Assembly: GCA_964407495.1 (NCBI GenBank)
Contig: CAYOVP010000015.1
Coordinates: 1 to 38,829 of the forward strand
DNA length: 38,829 nt
Source of the DNA: JAJRZX01 sp964407495
Lineage (GTDB): Bacteria > Desulfobacterota > GWC2-55-46 > JADFVP01
Reading direction: 5' to 3'
This document shows positions 32,083 to 38,829 of the stretch, one piece after another. Position 1 is the stretch's first letter, and each line of letters begins with the position of its first letter. The position numbers were made by a program, and so were the translations under genes. The notes below the pieces were generated by a model, which searched no databases, had not been told where the DNA came from, and saw only the letters and a list, made by a program, of their open reading frames with translations.

Positions 32083-34503
32083 TCATACTGTAGTCACGGG
32101 GTCCATCTCCAGAGAGAGCCTCACCCTGCGGCCAGGGTGATTTTCAGAGAAGGCCCTGCTCAGGCAGGCAACAAAGTCATGTAAGACCTTCGGAGACTCT
32201 CCCTTTACAAGCATCTGGAACCTGTAAGTCCCTCTCACCCTTGGCACAAGGGCCGGGGACGGGCCAAGACAGGTGACAGAACCACTGAACCTCGGCAGCA
32301 GCCTCCCCGCCTCACGGCCAAGGACCTTGCAGGCCCGTACCACGACCCCCTCCTCCGGGGCCTCGAGCCTCATGACGGCAAGGCGCGAAAAGGGCGGATA
32401 ACCAAGTTCTTTCCTTACCCTTATCTCTTCCTCGAAGAACCCCTCATAGTCATGCCCAGCTGCCCTTCTGAGGGCATAGTGCCAAGGGTTCAGCGTCTGG
32501 ATTACCACGCGCCCAGGCGTCTCACCCCGGCCTGCACGGCCAGCGGCCTGGGTGACGAGTTGAAAGGTCCTCTCAGGAGAGCGGAAGTCGGGTATATTGA
32601 GAGAGGTATCGCCAGAGATGATCCCAACGAGCGTAATCCCTGGGAAGTGGTGCCCCTTGGATACCATCTGCGTGCCGACGAGGACATGGGCCTCGCCGCT
32701 CTCCATGGCCTCCATCATGGCACGCAGGGCCCCGCGCTTTCGCGTTGTATCGCTGTCCATGCGAAGTACGGTCTTTCCGGGAAAGAGCCTGCGCACCTCT
32801 TCCTCCACCCTCTCGGTGCCTGTTCCAGGATCGCGCAGATGCGTACCCTCGCACTCGGGGCAGGCCTCCGGCGCTTTCACGGAAAAATCGCAGTAATGAC
32901 ACCTGAGCCTTGCGGCCCCCTTGTGAAAGGTAAGAGTCACACTGCAGTTCCGGCACGCAAAGGCATGGCCGCAGTCCCTGCAGACAAGGCACCCGGAAAA
33001 ACCGCGCCTGTTAAGGAACAAGAGGGCCTGGTTGCCGGCCCTGAAGGTCTCTTCAAGGAGTTCCCCGAGGCGTTCGGAAATAATGGCCCCGCCTGTGCCG
33101 CGCATGTCCACTATCTCCACCTCTGGCATGGGCCGCTCTTCTACCCTCTTCTCGAGCCGAAGTATGCGAAGGCGACCGGCGCGGGCATTGTGAAAGGACT
33201 CTACAGAAGGAGTAGCCGAACCGAGCACTACCGGGATATTTCTGAACTTTCCGAGCATGAGGGCCGCGTCCCTCCCGTTGTACCTGACGCCATCTTCCTG
33301 CTTGTACGACGGGTCGTGCTCCTCGTCCACAATTATGAGGGAAAGATCCCTTATGGGCGCAAAGAGCGCCGAACGCGCACCAACGATCACACGGGCCTCT
33401 CCCCTCTGGATGCGTCCCCACTGCCCGAGCCTTGCCGATGGCGTGAGGCCGCTATGGTATACGGCGACGAGACCTCCAAACTTCTCCTTGAGGTACTCTG
33501 CGGCCCAGGCCGTAAGGGCGATCTCTGGCACGAGCATGAGGGCCGAGCCGCCGCCCCGTACCACCTCTTCCATGAGTTCAAGGTACACGAGGGTCTTTCC
33601 GCTTCCCGTAACGCCATAAAGGAGAAATGGCGAGAAGGACTTCTTCTCAAGGGCCTTGATGACCTCGCCAATGGCCGCCTCCTGCTCCTTATTCGGCCTG
33701 TGGGCCGCACCCCGGGGCATAACCGCCTCCATGGGGTCGGCGTGAAAAGCGCGCTCCTCGACCTCCACGAGCCCGCGCGCGGCAAGTTTCTTTACAATAG
33801 GAAAGACACTGCCGCCAAGGTCTTTCTTCATGTCCCTTAGTAGCGTCCTGCCGTGGGATCGAAGATACTCGTAGACACGCTTCTGCGCCGGTGTGCGTTC
33901 ATCGGGAATACTAATATCACTGTCTTTTCCTTCTCGTACAGGTGAGACGATCTTCTCCGTCCGGCCCGCGCCACCCGAGAGACGCTGGTCCTCCAGAAGA
34001 AAACCCTCACGCACCAGGCGCGACAAAACGCTGTAAAGGGCCCTGCCCCTGAACCTTCTAAGGAGCGCCGAAAGAGCCGCACTCCCGCCAGACTCACCTA
34101 TAAAACCCAGGACCTCGCCTGCAAGACCCCTTGGGAGGTCCTGCCCCAGGGGTCCCCCGGGAACCAACCTGAAGAACCTCTTCCCGCAAACACCAGAGCC
34201 AGGGGGATGGATGAGCGAGAGGACCTGCCCAAGGGGCACGAGGTAATAGGAAGAGAGAAACCTGAAAAAACGCATGCCCACCTCGTCGAAAAGCGGCTCA
34301 GCGTCAAGTACGTCAATGATATCGCGGACCTTCTCAAGGTCAGAGGAGCCGGAGAGGCCCGTCACATACCCCGTAAGGACCCTCTTGCCAAAGGGCACGA
34401 GCACTCGCTTGCCTATGGCCACGTCCCCTGTAAGCGCTGCGGGAACACCATAGGTAAAAGACCTCTCAACTGCCACGGAAAGAGAAACATCAACAAAAGA
34501 CAC
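32083..34503 (-). CDS. priA: Primosomal protein N' (replication restart helicase PriA)
   Basis: PriA recognises stalled forks and reloads DnaB. The start is GTG 34503: SFVDVSLSVAVERSFTYGV aligns with the PriA N terminus. In-frame sequence further upstream would translate the intergenic repeat at 34535-34601 and is rejected. The 806 residues have the 3'-DNA-binding domain (1-100), Walker A GVTGSGKT, the DEEH box (IIVDEEHDPSYKQ), and paired zinc fingers (CLVCRDCG, CRNC, CHYC, CPEC) before motifs of the second helicase lobe (VLVGTQMVSKGHHFPG, QAAGRAGRG). The ribosome site is weak. Confidence 0.95.
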   Translation of the reverse strand: MSFVDVSLSVAVERSFTYGVPAALTGDVAIGKRVLVPFGKRVLTGYVTGLSGSSDLEKVRDIIDVLDAEPLFDEVGMRFFRFLSSYYLVPLGQVLSLIHPPGSGVCGKRFFRLVPGGPLGQDLPRGLAGEVLGFIGESGGSAALSALLRRFRGRALYSVLSRLVREGFLLEDQRLSGGAGRTEKIVSPVREGKDSDISIPDERTPAQKRVYEYLRSHGRTLLRDMKKDLGGSVFPIVKKLAARGLVEVEERAFHADPMEAVMPRGAAHRPNKEQEAAIGEVIKALEKKSFSPFLLYGVTGSGKTLVYLELMEEVVRGGGSALMLVPEIALTAWAAEYLKEKFGGLVAVYHSGLTPSARLGQWGRIQRGEARVIVGARSALFAPIRDLSLIIVDEEHDPSYKQEDGVRYNGRDAALMLGKFRNIPVVLGSATPSVESFHNARAGRLRILRLEKRVEERPMPEVEIVDMRGTGGAIISERLGELLEETFRAGNQALLFLNRRGFSGCLVCRDCGHAFACRNCSVTLTFHKGAARLRCHYCDFSVKAPEACPECEGTHLRDPGTGTERVEEEVRRLFPGKTVLRMDSDTTRKRGALRAMMEAMESGEAHVLVGTQMVSKGHHFPGITLVGIISGDTSLNIPDFRSPERTFQLVTQAAGRAGRGETPGRVVIQTLNPWHYALRRAAGHDYEGFFEEEIRVRKELGYPPFSRLAVMRLEAPEEGVVVRACKVLGREAGRLLPRFSGSVTCLGPSPALVPRVRGTYRFQMLVKGESPKVLHDFVACLSRAFSENHPGRRVRLSLEMDPVTTV

Positions 34504-34534
34504 GGCACACCAGAAAGAAGGAAAAAAGGACTTC

Positions 34535-34601
34535 CTTACTTTCTTTTGGAAAAAAGAAAGTAAGACAAAGAAAACCAATACCAGCGGCCACTGGCCGCTG
34601 G
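34535..34601 (+). repeat. Composite intergenic repeat, copy A
   Basis: CTTACTTTCTTTT (34535-34547) pairs perfectly with 34552-34564 around GGAA. The linker ACAAAGAAAACCAATA follows (34565-34580), then CCAGCGGCC/GGCCGCTGG (34581-34589 / 34593-34601) with a 3-nt loop. Read toward priA (- strand) the GC hairpin is followed by a T-rich stretch, so it could act as a terminator or attenuator. Confidence 0.9.
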
Positions 34602-34610
34602 AAAGACCCC

Positions 34611-34633
34611 GTAGGATGGGCTCCGCCCGCCAC
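34611..34633 (+). repeat. REP-like palindrome R5
   Basis: GTAGGATGGGCTCCGCCCGCCAC contains GGGC/GCCC arms around TCC and resembles common bacterial REP-type elements that begin GTAGG-TGGGC. Single copy of this type in the window apart from the looser one at 34774. Confidence 0.5.
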
Positions 34634-34731
34634 AACAACAAAAAAATCCGTAGATATAACCAATAGGGCTATCTTAACAGAAAAAAGGAAGGGGGTTAAG
34701 GACTGTTATCTTATTCACTCTGGTAGGCTGG

Positions 34732-34762
34732 TAGGTTGGGTAGAGCGTAAGCGAAACCCAAC
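34732..34762 (+). repeat. REP-like element R2 (GTTGGGT...ACCCAAC)
   Basis: GTTGGGT (34735-34741) and ACCCAAC (34756-34762) are perfect arms; the interior AGAGCGTAAGCGAA carries a second small palindrome. It is the best-preserved member of this family in the window. Confidence 0.8.
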
Positions 34763-34773
34763 AAATAGCATTG

Positions 34774-34798
34774 CCGGGTAGGGCAGGCATTGCCCACC
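34774..34798 (+). repeat. REP-like palindrome R6
   Basis: CGGGTAGGGCAGGCATTGCC followed by CACC: GGGCA...TGCCC arms around GGCAT. It is similar to the GTGGGCAATGCCCAC class of bacterial repeats. Confidence 0.5.
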
Positions 34799-34816
34799 AG
34801 AAAGAAAAAAATATTT

Positions 34817-34860
34817 CCCGCTTTCTTTTAGAAAAAAGAAAGTGGGGCAAAGAAAACCAA
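34817..34860 (+). repeat. Composite intergenic repeat, copy E
   Basis: CCCGCTTTCTTTT (34817-34829) pairs with 34834-34846 (one G-T pair) around AGAA, then GCAAAGAAAACCAA (34847-34860). The second, GC-rich hairpin is absent; REP-like element R3 follows directly in its place. Confidence 0.85.
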
Positions 34861-34867
34861 TAGACTT

Positions 34868-34898
34868 GTAGGCTGGGGGGAGCAAAGCAAGACCCGAC
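34868..34898 (+). repeat. REP-like element R3 (diverged)
   Basis: GTAGGCTGGGGGGAGCAAAG followed by CAAGACCCGAC aligns with R2 along its length but with several changes in both arms. Confidence 0.55.
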
Positions 34899-34953
34899 AA
34901 TAAAAAGACAATGAAACGAGCACACCAGGGACAAAGGCCCTAAAAACAGGCCC

Positions 34954-36366
34954 CTACTCCTCCACCCACTCGCCGCGAGCGTCAAAGTCGGCATGAGTCT
35001 GGTCCTGGTCCTCGAAACGGGTGTACTGCTTGCGGAAGGTAAGGTGCACCGTGTCTGTCGGGCCGTTACGTTGCTTGGCAACGATTATCTCGGCGTCAAA
35101 ACGCTTGCCGCAGGAACAATACTCCTTCGGACACTCACAGGGCCTGTAAACAGCCTCTCTGTACACGAACATCACAACATCGGCGTCCTGCTCGATGGCG
35201 CCGGACTCACGTAGGTCCGAGAGCATGGGCCTGTTGCCTTCGCGCCTCTCGGTCATACGCGATAACTGCGAGAGCGCCACTACGGGGATGTGCAGTTCCT
35301 TGGCCATGGCCTTTAAAGACCTGGATATCTCGGAGATCTCCTGCTCACGGCTGTCTTTACTGCGCCTTCCCCGCATGAGTTGCAGGTAATCCACTATAAC
35401 CATCTTCAGGCCGAACTCGGACTTCCACCTCCTGGCCTTGGCCCTCATCTCGAGTACGCTCTGCGCAGGCGTGTCGTCTATGTATATGGGGGCATCATAC
35501 AAGGCGCCAACGGCTGTCGTAAGGCGGGGCCAGTCCTCTTCCTTCAGAAAACCGCTCCTCAGTTTGCCAAGGTCCACATGAGACCTCGAAGAGAGCATCC
35601 TCTGAACGAGTTGCTCCTTGCTCATCTCCAGAGAAAAGACAGCCACAGGAATATTGTGGTCAAGGGCGGCCTTCTCGGCTATGTTCAGGGCAAAGGAGGT
35701 CTTTCCCATGCTGGGACGCCCGGCGATGATGACGAGATCCGAGTCCTGGAGGCCGGCAGTCAACTTGTCGAGGTCTTTGAAACCAGTGGGAACACCTGTA
35801 ATGGAACTCTTCTTTGCATAGAGTTTCTCAATGTTCTCAAAGGTGTCCTTTATAATGTCCTTTAGCGCGAAGAAGGTCTTCTTGGCCCTGTCCTGCGTCA
35901 CCTCGAAGATCTTCTGCTCTGCCTCGTCAATGTACTCTTCCACAGAGTCCACGACCTCGTACCCGCGGGCAGATATATCCGATGTCACGGAAATCATACG
36001 TCTCAGTATGGCCTTTTCCTTTACTATCTTTGCATAGTAGGCAATGTTCGAGGCAGTGGGAGTGGCCTCGGCAAGTACGCCTATGTAAGAGATGCCGCCT
36101 ACGGGCTCAAGAATGGACGTATCCTTGAACATGTCGGCCACTGTGACGACGTCCACGGGGATGTTCTTCTCGAAGAGACCCACCATGCCCTTGAAGAGTT
36201 CGGCATGGACCTTGTGATAGAAGTCTGTTCCATCGGCGCTGAGGATATCGAGTACGCGGGCAATGGAGTCCTTCTCTATGAGGATGCTCCCAAGAACGGA
36301 CTGCTCGGCCTCGATGTTGTGAGGGGGAACCTTGAATATCTGGTCTTTATCTGCAGTGACTGCCAT
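34954..36366 (-). CDS. dnaB: Replicative DNA helicase DnaB with four-cysteine insertion
   Basis: DnaB unwinds DNA at the fork as a hexamer. The 470 residues have the N-terminal domain (VPPHNIEAEQSVLGSIL, about 13-120), a linker helix, and the RecA-like domain with Walker A GRPSMGKTS (216-224), SLEMSKEQL, the Walker B region MVIVDYLQLMRG (322-333), and ALSQLSR. In the late loop, where other DnaBs have an acidic or polar stretch before AEIIIAKQRNGP, it carries Cys410, Cys412, Cys417 and Cys419 (C-x-C-x4-C-x-C), a possible metal site. No ribosome site is obvious before ATG 36366. No intein is present. Confidence 0.96.
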   Translation of the reverse strand: MAVTADKDQIFKVPPHNIEAEQSVLGSILIEKDSIARVLDILSADGTDFYHKVHAELFKGMVGLFEKNIPVDVVTVADMFKDTSILEPVGGISYIGVLAEATPTASNIAYYAKIVKEKAILRRMISVTSDISARGYEVVDSVEEYIDEAEQKIFEVTQDRAKKTFFALKDIIKDTFENIEKLYAKKSSITGVPTGFKDLDKLTAGLQDSDLVIIAGRPSMGKTSFALNIAEKAALDHNIPVAVFSLEMSKEQLVQRMLSSRSHVDLGKLRSGFLKEEDWPRLTTAVGALYDAPIYIDDTPAQSVLEMRAKARRWKSEFGLKMVIVDYLQLMRGRRSKDSREQEISEISRSLKAMAKELHIPVVALSQLSRMTERREGNRPMLSDLRESGAIEQDADVVMFVYREAVYRPCECPKEYCSCGKRFDAEIIVAKQRNGPTDTVHLTFRKQYTRFEDQDQTHADFDARGEWVEE

Positions 36367-36434
36367 GACACGCTACACACAAAAAGGGATGAGGAGGAAA
36401 GAAGGAAAAAAACTAAAAAAGAAAAAGACTTCCT

Positions 36435-36501
36435 TCCACTTTCTTTTGGAAAAAAGAAAGTGGAGCAAAGAAAACCGGTTCCAGGGGCCTTCGGCCCCTG
36501 G
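36435..36501 (+). repeat. Composite intergenic repeat, copy F
   Basis: TCCACTTTCTTTT (36435-36447) pairs perfectly with 36452-36464 around GGAA. Linker GCAAAGAAAACCGGTT follows (36465-36480), then CCAGGGGCC/GGCCCCTGG (36481-36489 / 36493-36501) around TTC. It sits between rplI and dnaB, opposite to their direction. Confidence 0.9.
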
Positions 36502-36545
36502 GGCAAGAAAGGAAGGCGCGTAAGACGCTGAAGACAAGGCCCCCC

Positions 36546-36998
36546 TTATTCCTTTACCACCTCAACGGTGATGACGGCCTTCACTCCGCCATAGAGCCGT
36601 ACCTCGACCTCGTGCTCACCGATCTTCTTTATGGGCTCTCCTATTACGAGGTCTTTCTTCTCAATAGCGTCAAAGCCCTTCTCACGAAGGCCCTTTTCTA
36701 TCTCCGTTGCAGTCACGGAGCCGAAGATCTTCTCTTCCTCGTCCTCGGCGGTCTTTCTTGCAAAGGTGAGTCTTACGCTTCCGAGGACCTCGGCGAGTTT
36801 CTCGGCAGAAGCCTTCTTTTCAGCCTCCTTGCGAAGATAGGCCTCTTTCTCTGCGTTGAACTGGCGGATATTGCCTGGGGTTGCGGCAACGGCAAGCCCA
36901 CGGGGTATGAGATAATTCCTCGCGTATCCTGGCGCCACCTTGAGGGTATCGCCGAAACTGCCGAGGTTCTCAATGTCTTTTTTGAGTATGACTTCCAT
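36546..36998 (-). CDS. rplI: 50S ribosomal protein L9
   Basis: L9 binds 23S rRNA near the L1 stalk and limits frameshifting. At 150 residues it has the standard form: an N-terminal domain MEVILKKDIENLG with VAPGYARNYLIPRGLA (about 22-37), a long connecting helix (45-75), and a C-terminal domain with FGSVTATEI. ATG 36998 follows GAGGT. It is third in the rpsF-rpsR-rplI group, 32 nt after rpsR. Confidence 0.98.
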   Translation of the reverse strand: MEVILKKDIENLGSFGDTLKVAPGYARNYLIPRGLAVAATPGNIRQFNAEKEAYLRKEAEKKASAEKLAEVLGSVRLTFARKTAEDEEEKIFGSVTATEIEKGLREKGFDAIEKKDLVIGEPIKKIGEHEVEVRLYGGVKAVITVEVVKE

Positions 36999-37030
36999 TA
37001 TGGACCTCTTTTCTCAAGGAATCTTTATTA

Positions 37031-37318
37031 TTACTGAAAATTCAGCGAGGTAAAGGGCAGGAGCGCAAGGACCCTGGCGCGCTTGATGGCCAGGCAGACC
37101 TTTCTCTGGTGCTTGGCACAGGTACCCGTAATCCTCCGCGGTATTATCTTGCCGCGCTCGGTTATGTAGGGCTTCAAGGCGCGGGCGTCCTTGTAATCTA
37201 TCTTGAGTTCCTTTTCCTTGCAGAAGTGGCAGAACTTCTTCCTGTAGAAGAACTTTCTCTGCTGGCCCCTGCGCTGGCCTCCTGCGGGACGCCTCTTCGT
37301 AGAATTATTCTGTTGCAT
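37031..37318 (-). CDS. rpsR: 30S ribosomal protein S18, zinc-binding (C+) form
   Basis: S18 pairs with S6 on the 30S platform. The 95 residues include a basic N-terminal extension (about 1-28), then KKFCHFCKEKELKIDYKD and ITERGKIIPRRITGTCAKHQ. The Cys pairs (C-x-x-C and C-x-x-H) mark the zinc-coordinating form. ATG 37318 lies inside the end of rpsF (14-nt overlap) with GAGGAGGG upstream. No ssb or priB gene separates S6 from S18. Confidence 0.97.
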   Translation of the reverse strand: MQQNNSTKRRPAGGQRRGQQRKFFYRKKFCHFCKEKELKIDYKDARALKPYITERGKIIPRRITGTCAKHQRKVCLAIKRARVLALLPFTSLNFQ

Positions 37319-37760
37319 CAGCGGGGCCCTCCTCTTTCTTTTCTTCTACTGCCTCGACCTCTGCCGGGGGTTCTGTAGCGGTCTCTGCGGGTGGAGCAGT
37401 CTCTGTGAGAGACTCTGCCGAAGGTTCGGCAAGGGGCTCGGCCACTGTCTCTACCGCAGGCTCCACGTATTCTTCCTCGAGGCGCACGGTCTGATACCTG
37501 ACCACGTCCTCGTTATACTTGAATATCTTCTCCATTGCCTTCACCGTGGCTGGTGAGGCGTTGAAGTCCATGAGGGTATAAAAGCCCTCGTTCTTCTTCT
37601 TGATAGGGTATGCCAGGCGCCTTACGCCCCACTCATCCACCTTGTTGATATGGCCATTACCCTTCTCAATGGCCTCCACAGCCTTGTCCTGGATCTCTTT
37701 GGTGCCCTCTGGGCCAAGGTCGGCCCTGACTATCCAGATAGTCTCGTAATGCCTCTCCAT
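37305..37760 (-). CDS. rpsF: 30S ribosomal protein S6 with long acidic tail
   Basis: S6 binds S18 and the 16S platform. Residues 1-95 are the S6 fold: MERHYETIWIVRADLG, NKVDEWGVRRLAYPIKKKNEG, and FYTLMDFNASPATVKAMEK. Residues 96-151 are a low-complexity Glu/Pro/Ala/Thr tail (repeats of AEP, AES and AET), about 50 residues beyond the fold. E. coli S6 also ends in an acidic tail that RimK extends with Glu; this one is longer. AAGGAG precedes the ATG by 11 nt. Confidence 0.96.
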   Translation of the reverse strand: MERHYETIWIVRADLGPEGTKEIQDKAVEAIEKGNGHINKVDEWGVRRLAYPIKKKNEGFYTLMDFNASPATVKAMEKIFKYNEDVVRYQTVRLEEEYVEPAVETVAEPLAEPSAESLTETAPPAETATEPPAEVEAVEEKKEEGPADATE

Positions 37761-37784
37761 ATGCTTCTTTTCTCCTTATGGTTC

Positions 37785-37862
37785 CCCGGCTGGCGCCGGG
37801 TTTGTCCCGACTCTGGGAAGGGACAAGGATTTTTGCGTTCAGGCAGGTTACCGCCTGAACGC
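37785..37862 (-). promoter_or_regulatory. Structured leader of the rpsF operon (three hairpins)
   Basis: Between promoter and rpsF lie three consecutive hairpins: GCGTTCAGGC/GCCTGAACGC (37835-37844 / 37853-37862), TTGTCCC/GGGACAA (37802-37808 / 37820-37826) and CCCGGC/GCCGGG (37785-37790 / 37795-37800). The first has GGTAACCT in its loop on the - strand. None is followed by a T run. S6:S18 autoregulation through rpsF leaders is known in many bacteria, so this is a candidate for that control. Confidence 0.5.
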
Positions 37863-37883
37863 TCTCTATGATTTAAGTATGAA

Positions 37884-37912
37884 AATATACTACTATGGGG
37901 CAAAAAAGGCAA
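37884..37912 (-). promoter_or_regulatory. Sigma-70 promoter of the rpsF operon
   Basis: On the - strand TTGCCT (37907-37912), a 17-nt spacer and TATATT (37884-37889). Transcription would start near 37877, leaving a leader of about 117 nt. Confidence 0.75.
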
Positions 37913-37978
37913 GCGATTTTTGAACAAGAGTGAGCCCGGATTCCATCTGCCCCGGCTCTGGGCGCAGGGGCCGCTCAT

Positions 37979-38746
37979 TCAGGCAGGTCGGACCGGGAGG
38001 CCCTTTCTTGCGAGGTATCTCTTTGTCTCTGCTATGGTATAGACGCCGAAGTGGAATATGGAGGCCGCAAGGGCCGCGTCCGCTCCTCCCCTATCGAGTG
38101 CCTCAAATATGTGTTCAAGGGTGCCGGCCCCGCCAGAGGCTATTACAGGGATGGTGACCGCCGAGGCCACGGCCGCGGTAAGGGCAATGTCGTAGCCGTC
38201 TTTTGTGCCGTCGCGGTCCATGCTCGTAAGGAGTATCTCGCCGGCGCCGAGGCGCGCGGCCTCGACGGCCCATTCAACGGCGTCGATGCCCCTGGGCTTT
38301 CGGCCTCCGTGCGTATAGACCTCCCAGCCGGGGGTACCGTCGGTGCGGCGCTTGGCGTCTATGGCAACGACTATGCACTGCGAGCCGAAGCGCTCGGCGG
38401 CCTCTCTTACGAGTTCGGGGTTCTCGACGGCACTGGTATTTATGGAGACCTTGTCCGTGCCGGCATGGAGGAGGTCTCGGATATCCGTGAGGGTACTTAT
38501 TCCTCCGCCCACGGTAAGGGGCATGAAGACCTCGGCGGCAGTGCGCTCGACTACGTCTATTATGGTCTTACGGCCCTCGTGCGAGGCCGTGATATCGAGA
38601 AAGACGAGTTCATCGGCGCCCTGCTCTTCGTAGGCGCGCGCAGCCTCCACGGGGTCGCCCGCGTCGATGAGGTCCACGAAACTCACGCCCTTTACGACGC
38701 GCCCGCCCTTTACGTCAAGACAGGGGATTATCCGTTTTGTAAGCAT
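37979..38746 (-). CDS. hisF: Imidazole glycerol phosphate synthase cyclase subunit
   Basis: HisF, with glutaminase HisH, makes imidazole glycerol phosphate and AICAR in histidine synthesis. The 255 residues form the (beta/alpha)8 barrel, with catalytic Asp11 (IIPCLDVKGG) and Asp130 (VVAIDAKR). Phosphate-binding loops are LTVGGGISTL and VIASGGAGTLEH. The ATG at 38746 follows GGGAA. Other his genes would lie beyond the window end, upstream on this strand. It precedes the rpsF promoter, so the two are separate units. Confidence 0.98.
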   Translation of the reverse strand: MLTKRIIPCLDVKGGRVVKGVSFVDLIDAGDPVEAARAYEEQGADELVFLDITASHEGRKTIIDVVERTAAEVFMPLTVGGGISTLTDIRDLLHAGTDKVSINTSAVENPELVREAAERFGSQCIVVAIDAKRRTDGTPGWEVYTHGGRKPRGIDAVEWAVEAARLGAGEILLTSMDRDGTKDGYDIALTAAVASAVTIPVIASGGAGTLEHIFEALDRGGADAALAASIFHFGVYTIAETKRYLARKGLPVRPA

Positions 38747-38766
38747 GTATTCCCGACTTTCTAAGT

Positions 38767-38797
38767 GTTGGATTTCGCTTCACTCTACCCAATCTAC
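38767..38797 (-). repeat. REP-like element R4
   Basis: On the - strand it reads GTAGATTGGGTAGAGTGAAG then CGAAATCCAAC, the same layout as R2 with a few changes. It lies upstream of hisF. Confidence 0.75.
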
Positions 38798-38829
38798 GAA
38801 CTTGAGATTCTGCATTCCGTCTCTCTTAA

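Larger units (their letters stand above)
34504..34953. other. 450-nt repeat-rich gap between dnaB and priA
   Basis: No gene seen. The gap is mostly occupied by repeats: composite repeat copies A and E, REP-like R2 and R3, and two GTGGGC-type palindromes (34611-34633 and 34774-34798). The stretch 34640-34725 is A/T-rich without recognisable signals. Confidence 0.75.

Noticed and set aside
34504..34641. Longer N terminus for PriA using an ATG near 34641
   Set aside because: The added 46 residues are a translation of composite repeat copy A and nearby REP-like sequence; the PriA family start aligns with the GTG at 34503.
1..38829. CRISPR array, tRNA/rRNA, IS element, prophage or defence system
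   Set aside because: No regularly spaced 24-40 bp repeats with unique spacers, no cloverleaf or rRNA-like sequence, and no transposase, integrase, nuclease-toxin or phage structural protein was recognised in any frame.

Overview
The window is ordinary, densely packed bacterial chromosome of about 39 genes. The organism is a diderm (Gram-negative) bacterium. It has a heptose nucleotidyltransferase for LPS, an outer-membrane type lipoprotein with an Ala at +2, TatB/TatC, an AlgH-family protein and a GT39-type membrane glycosyltransferase. It makes isoprenoids by the MEP route (ispD, ispF), has CarD, and has a sigma-54 promoter in front of glnB-glnA. Gene content and order fit a deep-branching group such as Desulfobacterota (former Deltaproteobacteria) or Nitrospirota; this placement is an inference and no 16S gene is present.

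Layout. Positions 277-8875 are all on the + strand: a small unknown gene, a secreted TPR protein coupled to an outer-membrane lipoprotein, carD, ispD, ispF-gltX and cysS. Positions 9110-12458 are on the - strand: comF, rfaE2, ftsY, nitroreductase and a PilZ-like gene. A solitary + strand gene with its own strong promoter and terminator (12702-13402) encodes a coiled-coil protein with a histone H1-like tail. Then follow uspA-tatB-tatC (-), a polysaccharide deacetylase (+), and nicotinate phosphoribosyltransferase, rhomboid protease and aldo/keto reductase (-). Next are a GT39 enzyme (+) and a cytochrome b / response regulator / histidine kinase operon (-). A pteridine cluster (PTR1-like reductase, folB, folK) and an unknown gene are on +. 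The rest is on -: glutamate dehydrogenase, an exported AlgH, a degenerate HD-GYP protein, glnB-glnA, priA, dnaB, rpsF-rpsR-rplI and hisF.

How the genes work together. glnB-glnA and gdhA form a nitrogen-assimilation neighbourhood, with sigma-54 control visible for glnB-glnA. rpsF-rpsR-rplI-dnaB-priA is a translation/replication block with a structured leader. folM-like, folB and folK overlap by ATGA junctions and make pterin precursors.

No phage, IS element, CRISPR array, tRNA or rRNA, and no defence system, was seen. The most distinctive non-coding signal is a composite intergenic repeat: an A/T-rich hairpin, a conserved linker, then usually a GC-rich hairpin. It occurs six times, together with REP-like GTTGGGT...ACCCAAC elements, and is densest between dnaB and priA. 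Protein oddities worth a second look are a four-cysteine cluster in DnaB, the metal-site-degenerate HD-GYP, the signal sequence on AlgH, an altered KMSKS loop in GltX and the H1-like protein. All positional statements come from reading the sequence; family assignments come from recognised motifs without database searches.
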